Shown here: positions 1 through 11,651 of the stretch, piece by piece
How positions within the stretch are numbered: the first letter of the stretch is position 1
Layout: every line of letters starts with the position of its first letter
Assembly: GCA_029204225.1 (NCBI GenBank)
Contig: CM055094.1
Location: forward strand, 28,568,107-28,632,106
DNA from: Diphasiastrum complanatum
Taxonomy: Eukaryota; Streptophyta; Lycopodiopsida; Lycopodiales; Lycopodiaceae
DNA length: 64,000 nt
Reading direction: 5' to 3'
Notes under the pieces: generated by a model
Seen by the model: only the letters and a program-made list of their open reading frames with translations
What the model was told of the DNA's origin: nothing
Database searches by the model: none
Made by a program: the position numbers and the translations under genes

Positions 1-433
1 AATAAGAGAGTTTGAGAGAGTACTCTTCTCGTGGGATATGCCAAAGTGAGCACACATCAGTTCTTTTCACCAATTTCTTCAATTTTCACTATCAATCAAG
101 TAGAATTGGATAGAATGAGTTTTGTGAAGTCTTACACTTTTCATTTCACACAAATTATTGTGTCTGAGTTGAAAGTAAGTTCCTAGAGAGTTTTTCAGTT
201 CTTTGAACCTCGTGGGAGAGATAAACTTCTTACTTGCATGTGCTTCATTTCTTTGATTGAAGAAAGATCCAAATTAAAGATAGATTGATTTTTTGTGTTG
301 AGAGTTTGATCTCACATTCAGTTGCTAGATCTCATAGGTTGGACCAACATCATAGGTGTTAGATCCTAGGTTGAGATAGCAAGCAACATTTCCAACTCCA
401 TCCTTCTCATTACTTGAATTTCTCATAGAGAAG
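1..433 (+). other. 5' leader of Ty1/copia copy A
   Basis: This is untranslated sequence before the gag start at 434. It resembles the leader of copy E (11652-12080, minus), for example the shared tract that names a split 'gatcctaggttgagatagcaag' stretch just before the start codon. The LTR and primer-binding site of copy A lie outside the window. There is no ORF of interest here. Confidence 0.6.
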
Positions 434-1378
434 ATGTCTTCATCTGGTTCACATTACTTGGAGCACAGTGAGAGATTAATATCTTCCAATTATGCAATGT
501 GGAAGATTATAATGGAATCATTATTGATTCTGCAGGATGTAATGGACATTGTGAGTGGAGCAGAAGAAGAACCTGTAGCACCTAATGAAGCTGCGACATT
601 TAACAAAAGAACCAGAATTGCCCTTCATTTTATAAAAATGAATGTAACAAATGAAGTGTTAAGAGAGATTAGTACATGCACCACTGCCAAGGAAGCTTGG
701 GATACTCTTAAAACAATCTATGAAATTAAGGATGCTTCTAGATTGCCTACACTTAGAAACCAAATCTTTCTAAGTTATCAGAGAGTAGATGAGAGTGCCT
801 CATCATATGTAATGAGAGTAAATGATCTTCATCAAGAGTTAGCTGGTATCAGAGATGCTCTTAAAAACACTGAACTTGTTCAAGTAGTCCCTAATGGACT
901 TAGAGATGAGTATGACAATATTGTGCAGACTTAACCTGTCAGGGAGGAACTTCCATCCTTGGGGACACTGCAAGGTGTTCTCATTGTTGAAGAAAGCAGG
1001 CAAGAGAACAAGATGTTGAGGATCAACAGACTTTCATTGAAAGATGGTGGAGATGACAAAGCACTCTTCATCAGAGACAAGTCAAGAGGCAAGGGCAAAG
1101 GTCAACAGCACTTCAAGAAGGACAAATCCAAAGAAGGTGGTGAGGATCAGTCTTCACAAGTTGCAACATCCAATGGCAAGAAGAAGTTGTCAAAGATCAA
1201 GTGTTTTTTCTGTGTCAAGAAAGGACACTATGCATCAAACTATTTCAAGAAGAAGAACCAATCTAAGCAAGCTAACCTTACTGATGAGGATGAGTATGAG
1301 GGTGTTGAGAGTGAAAGAGAGGATTCTTTAATGATGTCTAGTTTTTCATCTTTTCCTTTCAAGAATGAAGAAGTCTAG
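434..1378 (+). pseudogene. Ty1/copia gag remnant (copy A)
   Basis: This is the capsid-type gag protein of a Ty1/copia element. Residues 1-160 carry the plant copia gag core (DUF4219/UBN2 type), with the NYAMWK, TTAKEAWDTL and LRNQIFLSYQ stretches. An in-frame stop at about 932 (TAA) separates it from the C-terminal part (959-1378). That part has a basic region and a CCHC zinc knuckle at about 1201-1245. The knuckle reads CFFCVKKGHYASNY, so its last Cys has become Tyr. Copy E on the minus strand keeps the Cys. A TAG replaces a Trp codon at 1376-1378, just before the protease. The element family is certain; it is not functional. Confidence 0.92.
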
Positions 1379-2637
1379 TGGATAGATAGTGGGGCTAGTT
1401 CCCATATGTCTAGTTCTAGAAACTCTTTCACAAGTCTCATGCCATATCTAGGTGCAAAAAGATCAATCTATACTGCTAATGATGTAGAGTGTAGAATTGA
1501 AGGAATAGGTAGTATTCCAGTGCATGCATCATCATCAAAATCTTTTTGCTTGCATGATGTACCTTTTGTACCTAGACTAACCAGAAATATCATTAGTGTA
1601 GGACAATTGTTTGATAGTGGATTGGATGTCAAGTTTCAAGCTGACAAGTGTATAATCTCAAGAGAAAATGAAGTTATTGCTAAAGGATCTAGAATTGGTA
1701 AGTTGTAGAAACTAGATTCTAGGGAGAGTGCTAACATTTAGATATTGCTTATGAGATCAAGGTTCTTCAGGAGGATCTGTGGCATAAGAGATTGGGAGAT
1801 CCCAATTTCAAAGCCATGCAATCTATGATCAAGGAAGGAAAAGTTGTTGGACTACCAAAGACCCTGTCAAAGGAGCTTCAACCTTGTGAAGCTTGTGTTT
1901 TGGCAAAATCACACAGAAGTCCTTTTCCTGGATCAAGCATCAAAACAAAGCAACCATTTGAACTTGTGCACTCTGATGTTCATTTCTCTTCAACTAAGAG
2001 CAAAGAAAGAGAAAATTGCTTTGTTTCCTCTGTAGATGATTATATGATATGTTGTCTTCTAAAGCCATGGTTTATGATGTTTTCCTTACTTTCAAAGCTT
2101 ATGTAGAAAAGCAGTTTTCTTTCAAGTTGAAAGCTTTGAGAAGTGATAGTGGAGGAGAATACACCTCCAATAAGTTTAAAGACTTTTGTGAGAGAGAGGG
2201 AATACCCAAAGAATTCTCTTGTTCATCTACTTCTCAGCAAAATGGAGTTGCTGAGAGAAAAAATAGAACTTTGTGTGAATGTGCAAAAGCCATTAGGCTA
2301 GACGCCTATCTACCTAAAGAATTTTGGGGAGAAGCAGTTGCATGTGCAAACTATCTTTGTAATAGGCTTCCTAAGCTTGCATTGAAGGAAGAACACCATT
2401 TGAGATGTTGTATAAGAAAAAGCCTAAGGTAGATCATCTTAGATTCTTTGGTTGTGTATGCTTTGTGCATGTGCCTCTAGAGACTAGGAAGAAGGAAGAT
2501 CCTAGTGCTATTAAAAGAATTTTTGTAGAATATGCATCTACTAAAAAAGCATACAAAGTATATCTACCCTCTACTGACAAGAATGTTGTTAGCAGAGATA
2601 TGATCTTCCATGAAGATCGGAAGTGCAGTTTTTTGGA
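1379..2637 (+). pseudogene. Ty1/copia protease-integrase remnant (copy A), truncated
   Basis: This continues the copy A polyprotein. The aspartic protease signature DSGASSHMS lies at about 1385-1411. Next come the GAG-pre-integrase HHCC region (LWHKRLGDPNF, about 1780; CEACVLAKSH, about 1890), the first integrase Asp (HSDVHF, about 1970), and the Asp/Glu part with SGGEYTSNKF and NGVAERKNRT (about 2145-2270). The conserved C-terminal FGCVCFVHVPLE block is at about 2450. Several frameshifts and stops interrupt it (TAG at about 1707, an indel near 2050, another near 2395). Homology stops near 2637, so reverse transcriptase and RNase H are absent. Sequence beyond that point belongs to another repeat. 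Confidence 0.9.
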
Positions 2638-4231
2638 AACTAGTCAAATTTTGGGTAGTGAGTTAGATTTGATAGATATTCTCAAAAGTTTTGGACCAGA
2701 ACTTGTTGTGAGTTGTAGGAACCCTTTTCACACGTGTGAGGCCGTACAGCTCCGATTTCGGCTAAGAAGATTCAAAAATTTGTACAATTTGACTCACACA
2801 CCCAATTTGAGAGATTTTTAGTGCAAAATCAAGCATTTTCTATAGAGAATCTAATCCATTGATTAGTTCTTGGGTTAGCTCAGCCAAGAAATTAAATTTG
2901 AAGCTTGAATTAGGTGCATTAATTGATTATCTCTGATTTATTGAGTGCATGTTGAAGTTGAGAGAGATTTTGCTAAAAATCATAGATTAAGGAGTGATAT
3001 GCAAGGTGAGAGGTTGAAATCCATTGTACCATCACTCTAGATTTGTTCAAGAGTGATAGGGTCAAGTTTATAAGCATCAATTTGCTAGAAAACATCCTTG
3101 GATCTGTCCTCCAAGTGAAACCTTTGAGATTTTCTAGTGCATATAGAGCATCTATGCAAATCTTTTGTAGAATTTGACATAGATTGGCTTCAATTGAAAG
3201 TTCTAGAAAAGAGATTGAGATCCAAGTCACATTATTCAATCCTACTCAATTTGTTTGAGTGTTTGTGAGGTTTGAAAAGAGGAATTAAGGTGTCTATGGC
3301 AAATGTGTAGAGAGAGATCCAATTTTCTAAGAGTTCCTTCCTTTGTAGAAGGCAAGATCTAGAAGCTCATTTTGTGTTGTTATTGGTGGAGAATTTGTAT
3401 TCTCCTAGGTGATCAAATATTTCTAAGTGGCATTAGCTCTTTGAAGCACAATATCTTAGTGAGAAAAATCACAACTTTTGATTTTGAATTTCATTCCAAG
3501 TCTTAAAAAGTAGAGTAATTGGTGGAATCCAATAGGAGTGATTGAATTCAATTTATTGAGCAAAAATTGACATAGTATGTATGAAACTCAAAGTAGTTCT
3601 ATTCAACTTTCTTTGTGAGAGTGTGAGGGTCAATTTGAGATCCCATTGGATGTCTAGAATGAGGAGGAGTCCATATTTGAGTATTCATGCATGGTTGAGA
3701 TCTTTGTGAATCTCAAGTTGTCTAAATTTTTAAGCTTTGTGAAAAATTGGTGGTATAGTTTGTTGTCAAATCAAATCAAATTCATTCGAAATCTCAAGTG
3801 TGAGATTACTTGGGTCAAGAGTGAGTCCAAAAGAAGTGATTAAGTTTGATTTTCATGTATTTGAAACAAAACCCATATTTTGTTCAAGAATCTCAAGTGT
3901 CGAGAGAACTAGTCAAGTGAAAAGGAAAATCTAGGTGTCAAATCTTTTTCATATCCATTTCAACTTTCAAAAGAAAGAGTCATTGGTATTTGATGAGTCC
4001 AATAGGAGATTGGATCTGATTTCTTTAGTGATTTGATTCAAAGATTGTGTGCTTTTGTCTTAGTGATCAAAGCAAAGTTTCCAACTGACTAGTCATTATT
4101 GTGAAGATTGATTCTTAGGTTTGTGAGCTAGATCTGTTGTAGATCATTCTAGATTATTCAAGATGTTCAAATCTAGTCTCTTGAAAGTCACAAATTACAT
4201 TTGTAGAATCATATCATAGGTTTTTATTCAC
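2638..4231 (+). other. LTR end / long leader of copia copy B
   Basis: There is no convincing gene here. From about 2880 to 3240 the sequence matches the leader of copy I (48420-48690): the same order of 'gaagcttgaattaggtgcattaattgat', written here in two parts, and of 'aaaaatcatagattaaggagtgat'. It is therefore read as the untranslated leader of the element whose gag starts at 4232. The first 190 bases contain a perfect TCACACGTGTGA palindrome (2728-2739), a motif that recurs in other LTRs of the window, so this part may be the 3' end of a 5' LTR. I did not find a clear primer-binding site. Confidence 0.45.
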
Positions 4232-5659
4232 ATGGCATCAATAGGTGGCATCCTACTGAAGGAAAGAAAGGAGCCTAAGTGCAACCTTTGTGGCAAGGGA
4301 GGATATATTTTCTCAAGATGCTACAAAAAGAAGACCAATCCATCCAATGAGAACCAAGGCAAGGGGGCCGAGGTGAAGGATGGAGCTTCAAGTTCGAAAT
4401 GCAAATACAAGAAGGACAAGTCCAAGGAAAGGTGTTTCCTTTATGGAAAGGTGAATGAGGCTTGGAGTCTCACAAGGACTTGCAAGATTTGTCTTCAAGA
4501 GTCCATCACAACACATGTTGAATCTTTTGAAATTTTTCATTTGGAAGTGCATTGTTTGGTTCAAGATGCAAAGATAGATGTCACTTTCATGAAAGTAACT
4601 TGGATTTATTTTATGTCCTTGGAAAGTATTTTGCTTGGAGCTTTAGATAAGTTCAAACTTATTGTTATGATCCAAGAGAAATCAATCAAGAATAAGGAGC
4701 AGCAATCACAAAATGAAAATAGTTTCATTTATGCTATCATGTCAACTTATGAAGAACCATTTTGCTTTTAAGAGATTTTTTATCTCAAAGGTGGATTAAG
4801 GCAATACTAGTTGAGTGTGATGCCTTAAAAGATAGCAAAATATGTTTTCCTTGTAAGCTTACATTAGTTATGAAGTAAAGGAAATGGAAATATCTTCATA
4901 ATGTAGCATCTTTTGGTTTCAGTAAGATCATGAATGATGTGTTCATTCATAAAGATGAAAATTGTAAGTTTTCAATCTTAAAAGCAAGTTGTAAACTTCT
5001 TATGAGAATAAGTGAAGCATCCAAAGTGGACACTTATATCCATAAGGAAGTAGTTAGCCTTATTGAGATGGAAATACCTTTTGATTTCAATATTGGAAAA
5101 ATCATGCAAAGTTGTGGTGATTTTTGGACTTATGTTTCTAGCATAAGTAATCTTGATAATCATAGGAAGTGCATATTGAATGGTCATACTTGTTGTGATC
5201 ATTATGAGACATGGAGGTCTCGGATTTCCATCAAGAAGGAGCATCATGAAGAGGATCTTAAGGAGTCATCTCAAGGTTCAAGTGTGCTAAGGATTGAGGA
5301 GGAGAGACCTTCTCAAGTTGTGATTCCAAAAAGAAACTCAAGAAACATGGTTGAACCCATGTGGCTCACATTTCAAGGGAAAGAGGAGCATATCTCATGT
5401 GAAGGAGCAAGCCTCAAGGTCAAGCATCTACATGAAAATTGGAAGGAATCAATTTTGGAGGTGTTAGGATGGTGCAAAGCTCTCAAGCTCATCAAAGATG
5501 TCAACATCAAAGAAGCACTATCATGGATATGGTGATTTCAGATCAACATCAAGCTCATTGGCTGATCTTCACACCTTTTGAACCAACAAAGACCAATTCA
5601 GCCCATGGATTCAAGTTCAAGATCATCATGTTTTCCATCAAGCTAGATTTACCAAGCTA
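4232..5659 (+). pseudogene. Ty1/copia copy B internal region, heavily deleted
   Basis: This is a gutted copia polyprotein. The start (MASIGG) matches the gag start of copy I, then jumps directly to a zinc-knuckle-like segment, CNLCGKGGYIFSRC, whose His has become Tyr, followed by a Lys-rich stretch. This implies deletion of the gag core. A further open segment at 4930-5535 ends with EEERPSQ...RNMVEPMWLTF, the motif that normally links integrase to reverse transcriptase. A purine tract and an LTR start follow within 140 bases, so RT and RNase H are missing. The region between 4480 and 5200 has no recognisable domain. It is not functional; assignment rests on the two ends. Confidence 0.6.
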
Positions 5660-5670
5660 GATTTTTGAGG
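5660..5670 (+). other. Polypurine tract of copia copy B
   Basis: TTTTTGAGGAG lies directly before TGTGAAA, the start of the 3' LTR. The same arrangement (GAGGAG then TGTGAAG) is seen at 15102-15111 and, on the minus strand, at 8732-8741. It would prime plus-strand DNA synthesis in an active element. Confidence 0.6.
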
Positions 5671-6440
5671 AGTGTGAAAAATGCAAAAACAAGCTAGGTA
5701 GAGGCCAAAAATCTTGTCTATAGGATGATTACACATGTGTGGAGCCTGTTCCCACGTGTGAAAATAGTGTACTTGTCATGTACCATAATCATATAGGTTG
5801 TACATATGATTTAATTCAAGTTCTAGTGGCTAAAAAAGCCAAAAACTAGTTTTCTAGACATATGACACATGGCATCAATCTATTGATTACATGAGCCACA
5901 TCCTTTGGTTAGGTGTCATATCACATGTGTAGAGGACAGCTCACATGTGTGGAATAAGCTGAAGTAGGCAAATTTTGACTTGTAGAAGATTTTTAAGTAG
6001 ATCTCCATATAGAAGGAAAATGGACCAAAAGTGCTCAAAATAGAAGGTTTTGTAGAAGTGTCAGTTTTGCATGATGAATCATCATATGAAAAAGCAACTC
6101 CACACATGTGGGATCATAGGGATGATCAGTACCACGAGCTCCCACTTATTGTATATATAGAGCCACATTTGGCCATAATCAATGTGAGACACCAATCTTG
6201 GTTTTGGAAGCAATTTTGAGTGATTCTCTCCATTTGTCTACATTTGTTTTGATTGTTTTGAGGTTCTATCAATGTGTACTTGATTTTCAGGTTGGAGTCC
6301 GTACTCAGACAGTTTTTCACACGTGTGAAACCATAAAGTACAGTTACCTTCGATTAATGATTGTTCTTGTTAGGATTTTGTGTCTAGAATTTGGTCTAGA
6401 TTGATCTTAATTTGAAGTAGATTGATAGATCAAGTAATCT
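5671..6440 (+). repeat. Probable 3' LTR of copia copy B (right end approximate)
   Basis: It starts with TGTGAAAA right after a polypurine tract. The region holds several copies of a CACACGTGTG-like palindrome: CACATGTGTG at 5732-5741 and 5942-5951, CACACATGTG at 6101-6110, and a perfect 16-bp palindrome TTTCACACGTGTGAAA at 6315-6330. It has no coding content; the small ORFs on both strands are shadows. A TATA-like TATATATAG is present at about 6150-6160. The right boundary cannot be fixed because copy C starts nearby without a clear junction. Confidence 0.5.
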
Positions 6441-6540
6441 GACAGCAATCCCTCTTGAGGATCAGATTAGGATCCACTCTTGGTCCTTTTTGTACTTTTT
6501 CCACAGGAAACAAACCTAATTATTGATGAAGGTGTTGTTA

Positions 6541-7726
6541 ATGAACAATTGTCAAGAACAATTGTCAAATGATGCTTTTGTTATGTCATCATGCTTGTTG
6601 GCTAATCATTGAGACATTGATCCTTGGTGGATTAATAGTGGAGATACATCACATATGACATTTCATGAGGAGTATTTTTCATCCTTGATGGCTTTTGAAG
6701 GTGACAAGAAGGTTATCTACATGGTCAATGATGGTGAGTGTGCAATCACAGAGATTGGCACAATAATTCCTATTTCCCTCTCTACTAATAGGAATATGAA
6801 TTTGAAGGATGTTTTGTTCATTCCATCTTAGTGTGAGTCAAATGCTTGTGACAAGGAGTTCAAATTGGAGTTTGTTGGTGATGCTTGTTTAATCAAGAAA
6901 GAGGATGAATTGATTGCAAAAGAGAAGAGACAAGGTAAATTGTTCAAACTTGATGCTTGTATTGTTGTTAACCAAATTGGATGCATGGAAAAAGAGCAAG
7001 TGTCAATGCAAGAGGTATGGCACAAGAGGTTCGGATATCTCAACTACAAGTCTTTGGAGGCAATGGCAAAAAGGAAAGTTGTCTTTGGTCTTCCTAAATC
7101 ATTTATAGGCTTGAATCATGTTTGTGAGAAATGTGCTTTATTTAAGTCACATAGGTTACCTTACAAGAGATCTACATCCAGATCTACAAAGCCATTTCAA
7201 GTTGTGCATTCAGATATTCATGGTTTTATTACAATTAGTAATGGAGGTGCTAAAATGTATGTGACTTTCATTGATGACTTTAGTAGATTTTGTTGGGGTC
7301 TATCTACTAAAAAGTAAAGATGAGGTGTTTGATGTCTTTTTCAAGTTCAAGATTGCAAGGGAGGTCCAATTCTCTACCAAGATCAAGTGGTGGTGAGTAC
7401 ATTTCTACCAAGTTCAAGGTTTTTTGTGCATGATGAGCATGGGATCAAGAGGGAGTACACAAGTCTAAGGACACCACAACAAAAAGGAGTGGCCGAGAGG
7501 AAGAATAGAACCTTATGTTAAAGTGCCAAAGCCATCAGGTGCAAATCTTCCAAAACCATTTTGGGATCAAGCTATGTTGTGTGCTAATTTTCTATGCAAT
7601 AGGTGTCCGAGTGCTATATTGGATGGAAAAACCCCTTTTGAGGTATTGTTCGGAAGAAGGCCAAGTGTCAAGTTCTTCAAAACTTTTGAATGTATATGCT
7701 ATATCAACATCACTCTTGATGATAGA
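6541..7726 (+). pseudogene. Ty1/copia protease-integrase remnant (copy C)
   Basis: This is a 5'-truncated copia pol fragment. The protease signature at about 6625 reads INSGDTSHM where the family has DSGA, so the catalytic Asp has become Asn. A stop follows at 6829. The frame from 6865 carries the pre-integrase zinc region (VWHKRFGYLNY; CEKCALFKSH), the first integrase Asp (HSDIHG, about 7210), FIDDFSRF (about 7268), and a frameshifted remainder with VAERKNR (about 7490) and the integrase C-terminal block up to 7726. Homology stops abruptly at 7726 where an LTR of copy D begins. Codon 4-5 repeats such as LFKSHRLP mark it as a lineage different from copies A and E. Confidence 0.85.
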
Positions 7727-8000
7727 TGTGAATAATTTCAGATCAATTAAGATCTAAATTCATAGAATGATCTTGGGTTAGAAAAAGAAGAAATTCACCA
7801 ATCTTGCCAATGTCAAAAAATCAGTATCTACACTAAGAATGAGATGCAAACTCTAATAGATCTTGATCATACATGAACCAAAATATAAAATAATGTTGTT
7901 TTCTGTACAATTACAGTAAGATACTGTATTTCACACGTGTGAATATGAAAATAGCAAATAATGATCATTCTACACATATAATTGCAAGATATCACAAGTA
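7727..8000 (-). repeat. 3' LTR of copia copy D, distal part (split by copy E)
   Basis: This is the left part of a minus-strand LTR. Read on the plus strand it starts TGTGAATAAT and, after removal of the nested copy E (7996-12796 minus one target copy), continues at 12797 to end ...TTTCACA at 13156. The outer ends form a TGTGAA/TTCACA inverted pair. It contains a perfect 14-bp palindrome TTCACACGTGTGAA (7930-7943). It interrupts the integrase of copy C. Confidence 0.7.
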
Positions 8001-8731
8001 TGTGAAGTTTTTAGCATGTGTGAACTTCACCACACACCCTACAGGATCTTACTGAGGCGTTGTGATTGCACAAGATTGATCAAAGAACAATGTGCTTGAA
8101 AAATCTAAGGCAAGTGCACAATGGCATACATCTGATGAAAAAATCTAACTCTCCACTATGAGAAATGAATGTAAGAAATAATTCTAAGTGTTTAGTATGG
8201 AAAAAAGAGACTGCTCTCGAGTAGAGAGAGAAAATCATACATAGAAAGCTCAGGTAGAGAGAGAATGACTCCAAAACACCAAAATCTCAATATTCACAAT
8301 AATAGCAAAACATGCCCAACTTTTCCTACATGAGAGAGACTCAAATTCCTATAGTGGAGTTGCATGGAAATTCCACTTAACTGAACTAATTCACCTACCA
8401 GAGATCCACATGTGTAGCTGCATGCATGGATGTTGCATTTACTGCATGTCAACTCATAAAACTACCTAGACATGTGTAGATCCCAGAAACTACTTTGCAT
8501 GTTGCATGCACTGATTGCATGTGGCTTGCATGCATACAATAAAACTTTGCATGCTATCTAAACATCTGCATGTCATCATAATTGAACCTATCTAACTCAA
8601 ATCCGAGCTACACTAGAAGGATATCTGCTCAATTCACACTCCTTTTATATACAACATGAATTTTAGTGGAAATCACCATGGACATGACCCCAAATTCGAG
8701 ATAGGAAGATAATATTTTAATAATCTTCACA
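8001..8731 (-). repeat. 3' LTR of copia copy E
   Basis: 731 bp, TG...CA bounded, aligning over its whole length with 12094-12791. The plus-strand left end (TGTGAAGTT...AACTTCAC within 30 bases) can fold on itself. It carries CACATGTGTAG-type motifs near 8407 and several TGCATG/CATGCA repeats at 8420-8560. Confidence 0.95.
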
Positions 8732-8741
8732 CTCCTTAAAA
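8732..8741 (-). other. Polypurine tract of copia copy E
   Basis: Its complement reads TTTTAAGGAG, immediately followed by the LTR start TGTGAAG. This is the expected site for plus-strand priming. Confidence 0.7.
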
Positions 8742-9308
8742 TTTATGTTCCTATCAACATAGACTTCAAAATTAGGCCAAGGTTTGACCTCATACATTCT
8801 TGAGTAGAGGCTTGGTGAGAAGATCTACAACACAATCTGAAGATGAAACATGCTCCAATGAGATCTCTCTCCCAATGACTTTTTCTCTTACAAAATGATG
8901 AGCCACCTCAATATGGCTTGTTCCTTGCATGAAAGACTGGATTATTTGCAAGAGCCTGAGCAGAAATGTTATCATTCTTGATAATTGGTAAATCTTCGTC
9001 TTCATAACACTTTAGCTCCAAAAGTAGCCTTTTGATCCATAAAACCTCCTTTGTTGTGATTGTAAGAGATTTGTATTTAGTTTCACAGGATGATAAAGAA
9101 ATAGTTGCATGCCTCTTCGATAGCCAAGAAACCAAATTTCCTCCAAGAAATATAGTGTAAGCACTTGTGGATTTCCTATCCAACCTTGGATTGAAAAGCT
9201 TCTTGGACATCCTTAGGCTCTTCATTTGATATAAAAAGTGCATGATAGAAAGTTTCACCTTTCACTTGCCTTCCTTCTTCATCATATGTGAGCCTCCTTG
9301 GATCTTGC
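8742..9308 (-). pseudogene. Copy E pol C-terminal remnant: RT start fused to RNase H end
   Basis: Reading the minus strand from 9308, the linker motif RRLTYD and the very start of the RT region (NEEPKDVQEAF) are followed at about 9190 by the RNase H block DRKSTSAYTIFLGGNLVSW, then SLSSCETKYKSL, VLWIKRLLLEL and, in another frame, ARNKPY / HIEVAHHFVREKV and the C-terminal LTKPLL. The YVDD catalytic core and most of RT are therefore missing, replaced by one clean joint. At least one frameshift lies near 8940. Ty1/copia RNase H normally follows RT directly, so this is an internal deletion and not a rearrangement of order. Confidence 0.88.
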
Positions 9309-10313
9309 TCATGTAGATCTTCTGGGTGTGGTAGCTTGAATTTGCTCCTCCTCAAGCCTCAGCCTCACCTCTTCTTGAACAACATCAAGATTGATGATTG
9401 ATCTTGCATGAGTCTCCTTGATCTGTGCATCATCCAAGTTAAATTTCTGATCTTCATGGAAGATCACATCTCTACTAACAAAATTTTTGTCAGTAGAGGG
9501 CAAATAAATCTTGTATTCTTTTTTAGTGGATGCATATTCTACAAAAACTCCTTTTACTGCACTAGGATCTTCCTTCTTCCTAGTTTCTAGAGGCACATGC
9601 ACAAAGCATACACAGCCAAAAATCCTAAGATGATCTACCTTAGGCTTTTTCTTATACAACATCTCAAATGGTGTCTTTTCTCCTATTTCAAGATTTGGAA
9701 GCCTATTACAAAGATAGTTTGCACATGCAACTGCCTCTCTCCAAAAATTTTTGGGCAGAGAAGCTTCTAGCCTAATGGATTTTGCACACTCACACAAAGT
9801 TCTATTCTTTCTCTCAGCAACTCCATTTTGATGAGGAGTATATGAACAAGAAAACTCTCTTTGAATGCCCTCTCTCTCACAAAAGTCTTTAAACTTATTG
9901 GAAGTGTACTCTCCTCCACTGTCACTTCTTAAAGCTTATAACTTAAAAGGAAACTGCTTTTCTACATAAGCTTTAAAAGTAAGAAACACGTCATAGACCA
10001 TGGCTTTTGAAGACAACATATAGATCCAAGAATGTCTTGTATAATCATCTACAAAAGAGACAAAGCAGTTGGCTCCTCCTTTGCTCTTAGTTGATGAGAA
10101 ATGAACATCAGAGTGTACAAGTTCAAATGGTTGTTTTGTCTTGATACTTGATCTAGGAAAAGGCCTTCTGTGTGACTTTGCTAGCACACAAGCTTCACAA
10201 GGTAGAAGCTCCTTTGACAGTGTCTTTGGTAGACCAACAACTTTTCCTTCTTTGACCATAGATTTCACGGCTTTGAAACTGGGATGACCCAATCTCTTGT
10301 TCCACAGATCCTC
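9309..10313 (-). pseudogene. Copy E integrase remnant
   Basis: Integrase inserts element cDNA into the host genome. On the minus strand the zinc-binding region (NKRLGHPSFKAV near 10280; CEACVLAKSH near 10195), the first Asp (HSDVHF near 10105), VSFVDDYTRHSWIYML (near 10040), the third acidic residue in NGVAERKN (near 9815) and the C-terminal FGCVCFVHVPLE block (near 9600) can all be seen. A stop near 9938 and a frame change near 9800 break it. It is almost the same sequence as copy A but keeps a longer C-terminus, to RRST at 9309. Confidence 0.9.
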
Positions 10314-11651
10314 CTATAGGACCTTGGTCTCATAAGCAATATCTGAAATGTTAGCACTCTCCCTAGAATCTAGTTTGTACAACCCTCCAATTCTAGATCC
10401 TCTAGCAATAACTTCATTTTCTCTTGAGATTATACACTTGTCAACTTGAAACTTGACATCCAATCCACTATCAAACAATTGTCCTATACTAATGAGATTC
10501 TTAGTCAATCTAGGTACATACAGTACATCCTGTAAGCATAAAGATTTTGATGATGATGCATGCAATGGAATGTTACCTATTCCTTCAATCCTACACTCTA
10601 CATCATTAGCAGTATATATTGACCTTTTTGCACCTAGATATGGCATGAGATTAGTGAAAGAGTTTCTAGAACTAGACATATGAGAACTAGCCCCACTATC
10701 TAACCACCAGACTTCTTCATTCTTAAAAGGAAAAGATGAAAAAGTAGATATCATTAATAAATCCTCTCTTTCACTCTTTACACCCTCACACTCATCCTCA
10801 TTAGTAAGGTTAGCTTGCTTAGATTGGTTCCTCTTCTTGAAACAGTTTGATGCATAGTGTCCTTTCTTGCCACAGAAAAAACACTTGATCTTTGAAAGCT
10901 TCTTCTTGCCAGCGGATGTTGCAGCTTGTGAGGACTGATCCTCATCACCTTCTCTGGCTTTGTCTTTCTTGAAGTGTTGTTGTCCTTTGCCCTTGCCTCT
11001 TGACTTGTCTCTGATGAAGAGTGCTTTGTCATCTCCACCATCTTTCAATGAAAGTCTGTTGATCCTCAGCATCTTGTTCTCTTGCCTACTTTCTTTAGCA
11101 ATGAGAACACCTTGCAGTGTCTCCAAGGATGGAAGATCCGCTCTGACAGCATAAGTCTACACAATATTGTCATACTCATCTCTAAGTCCAATTAGGACTA
11201 CTTGAACAAGTTCAGTGTTCTTAAGAGCATCACTAATACCAGCTAACTCTTGATGAAGATCCTTAACTCTCATGACATATGATGAAGCACTCTCATCTAC
11301 TCTCTGATAACTTAGAAATATTTGGTTTCTAAGTGTAAGCAATCTAGAAGTATTTTTGATTTCATAGATTGTTTTTAGAGTATCCCAAGCTTCCTTGGCA
11401 GTGGTGCATGTACTAATCTCTCTTAACACTTCATTGGTAACATTGATTTTTATAAAATGAAGGGCAATTCTAGTTCTTTTGTGGAATGTTGTAGCTTCAT
11501 TAGGTGTAGCAGGTTCTTCTTCAGCTCCACTCACAATATCCATTACATCATGTAGAATCAACAATGATTCCATTCTGATCTTTCACATTGCATAATTGGA
11601 AGATGTTAATCTCTCACTGTGCTTTAAGAAATGTGAACCAGATGAAGACAT
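10314..11651 (-). pseudogene. Copy E gag-protease remnant
   Basis: The start codon complement is at 11649-11651 (MSSSG, as in copy A). The gag core is interrupted by a TGA in place of Trp at about 11590 and by a TAG in place of Gln at about 11159. From 11126 the frame is open for 270 codons and holds a basic region, an intact CCHC knuckle CFFCGKKGHYASNC (near 10865), the protease signature WLDSGASSHMS (near 10690) and the protease body to LYKLDSRES. Its protein is very close to copy A on the opposite strand. The two nonsense changes are single transitions, so this is a recently decayed copy within an old family. Confidence 0.92.
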
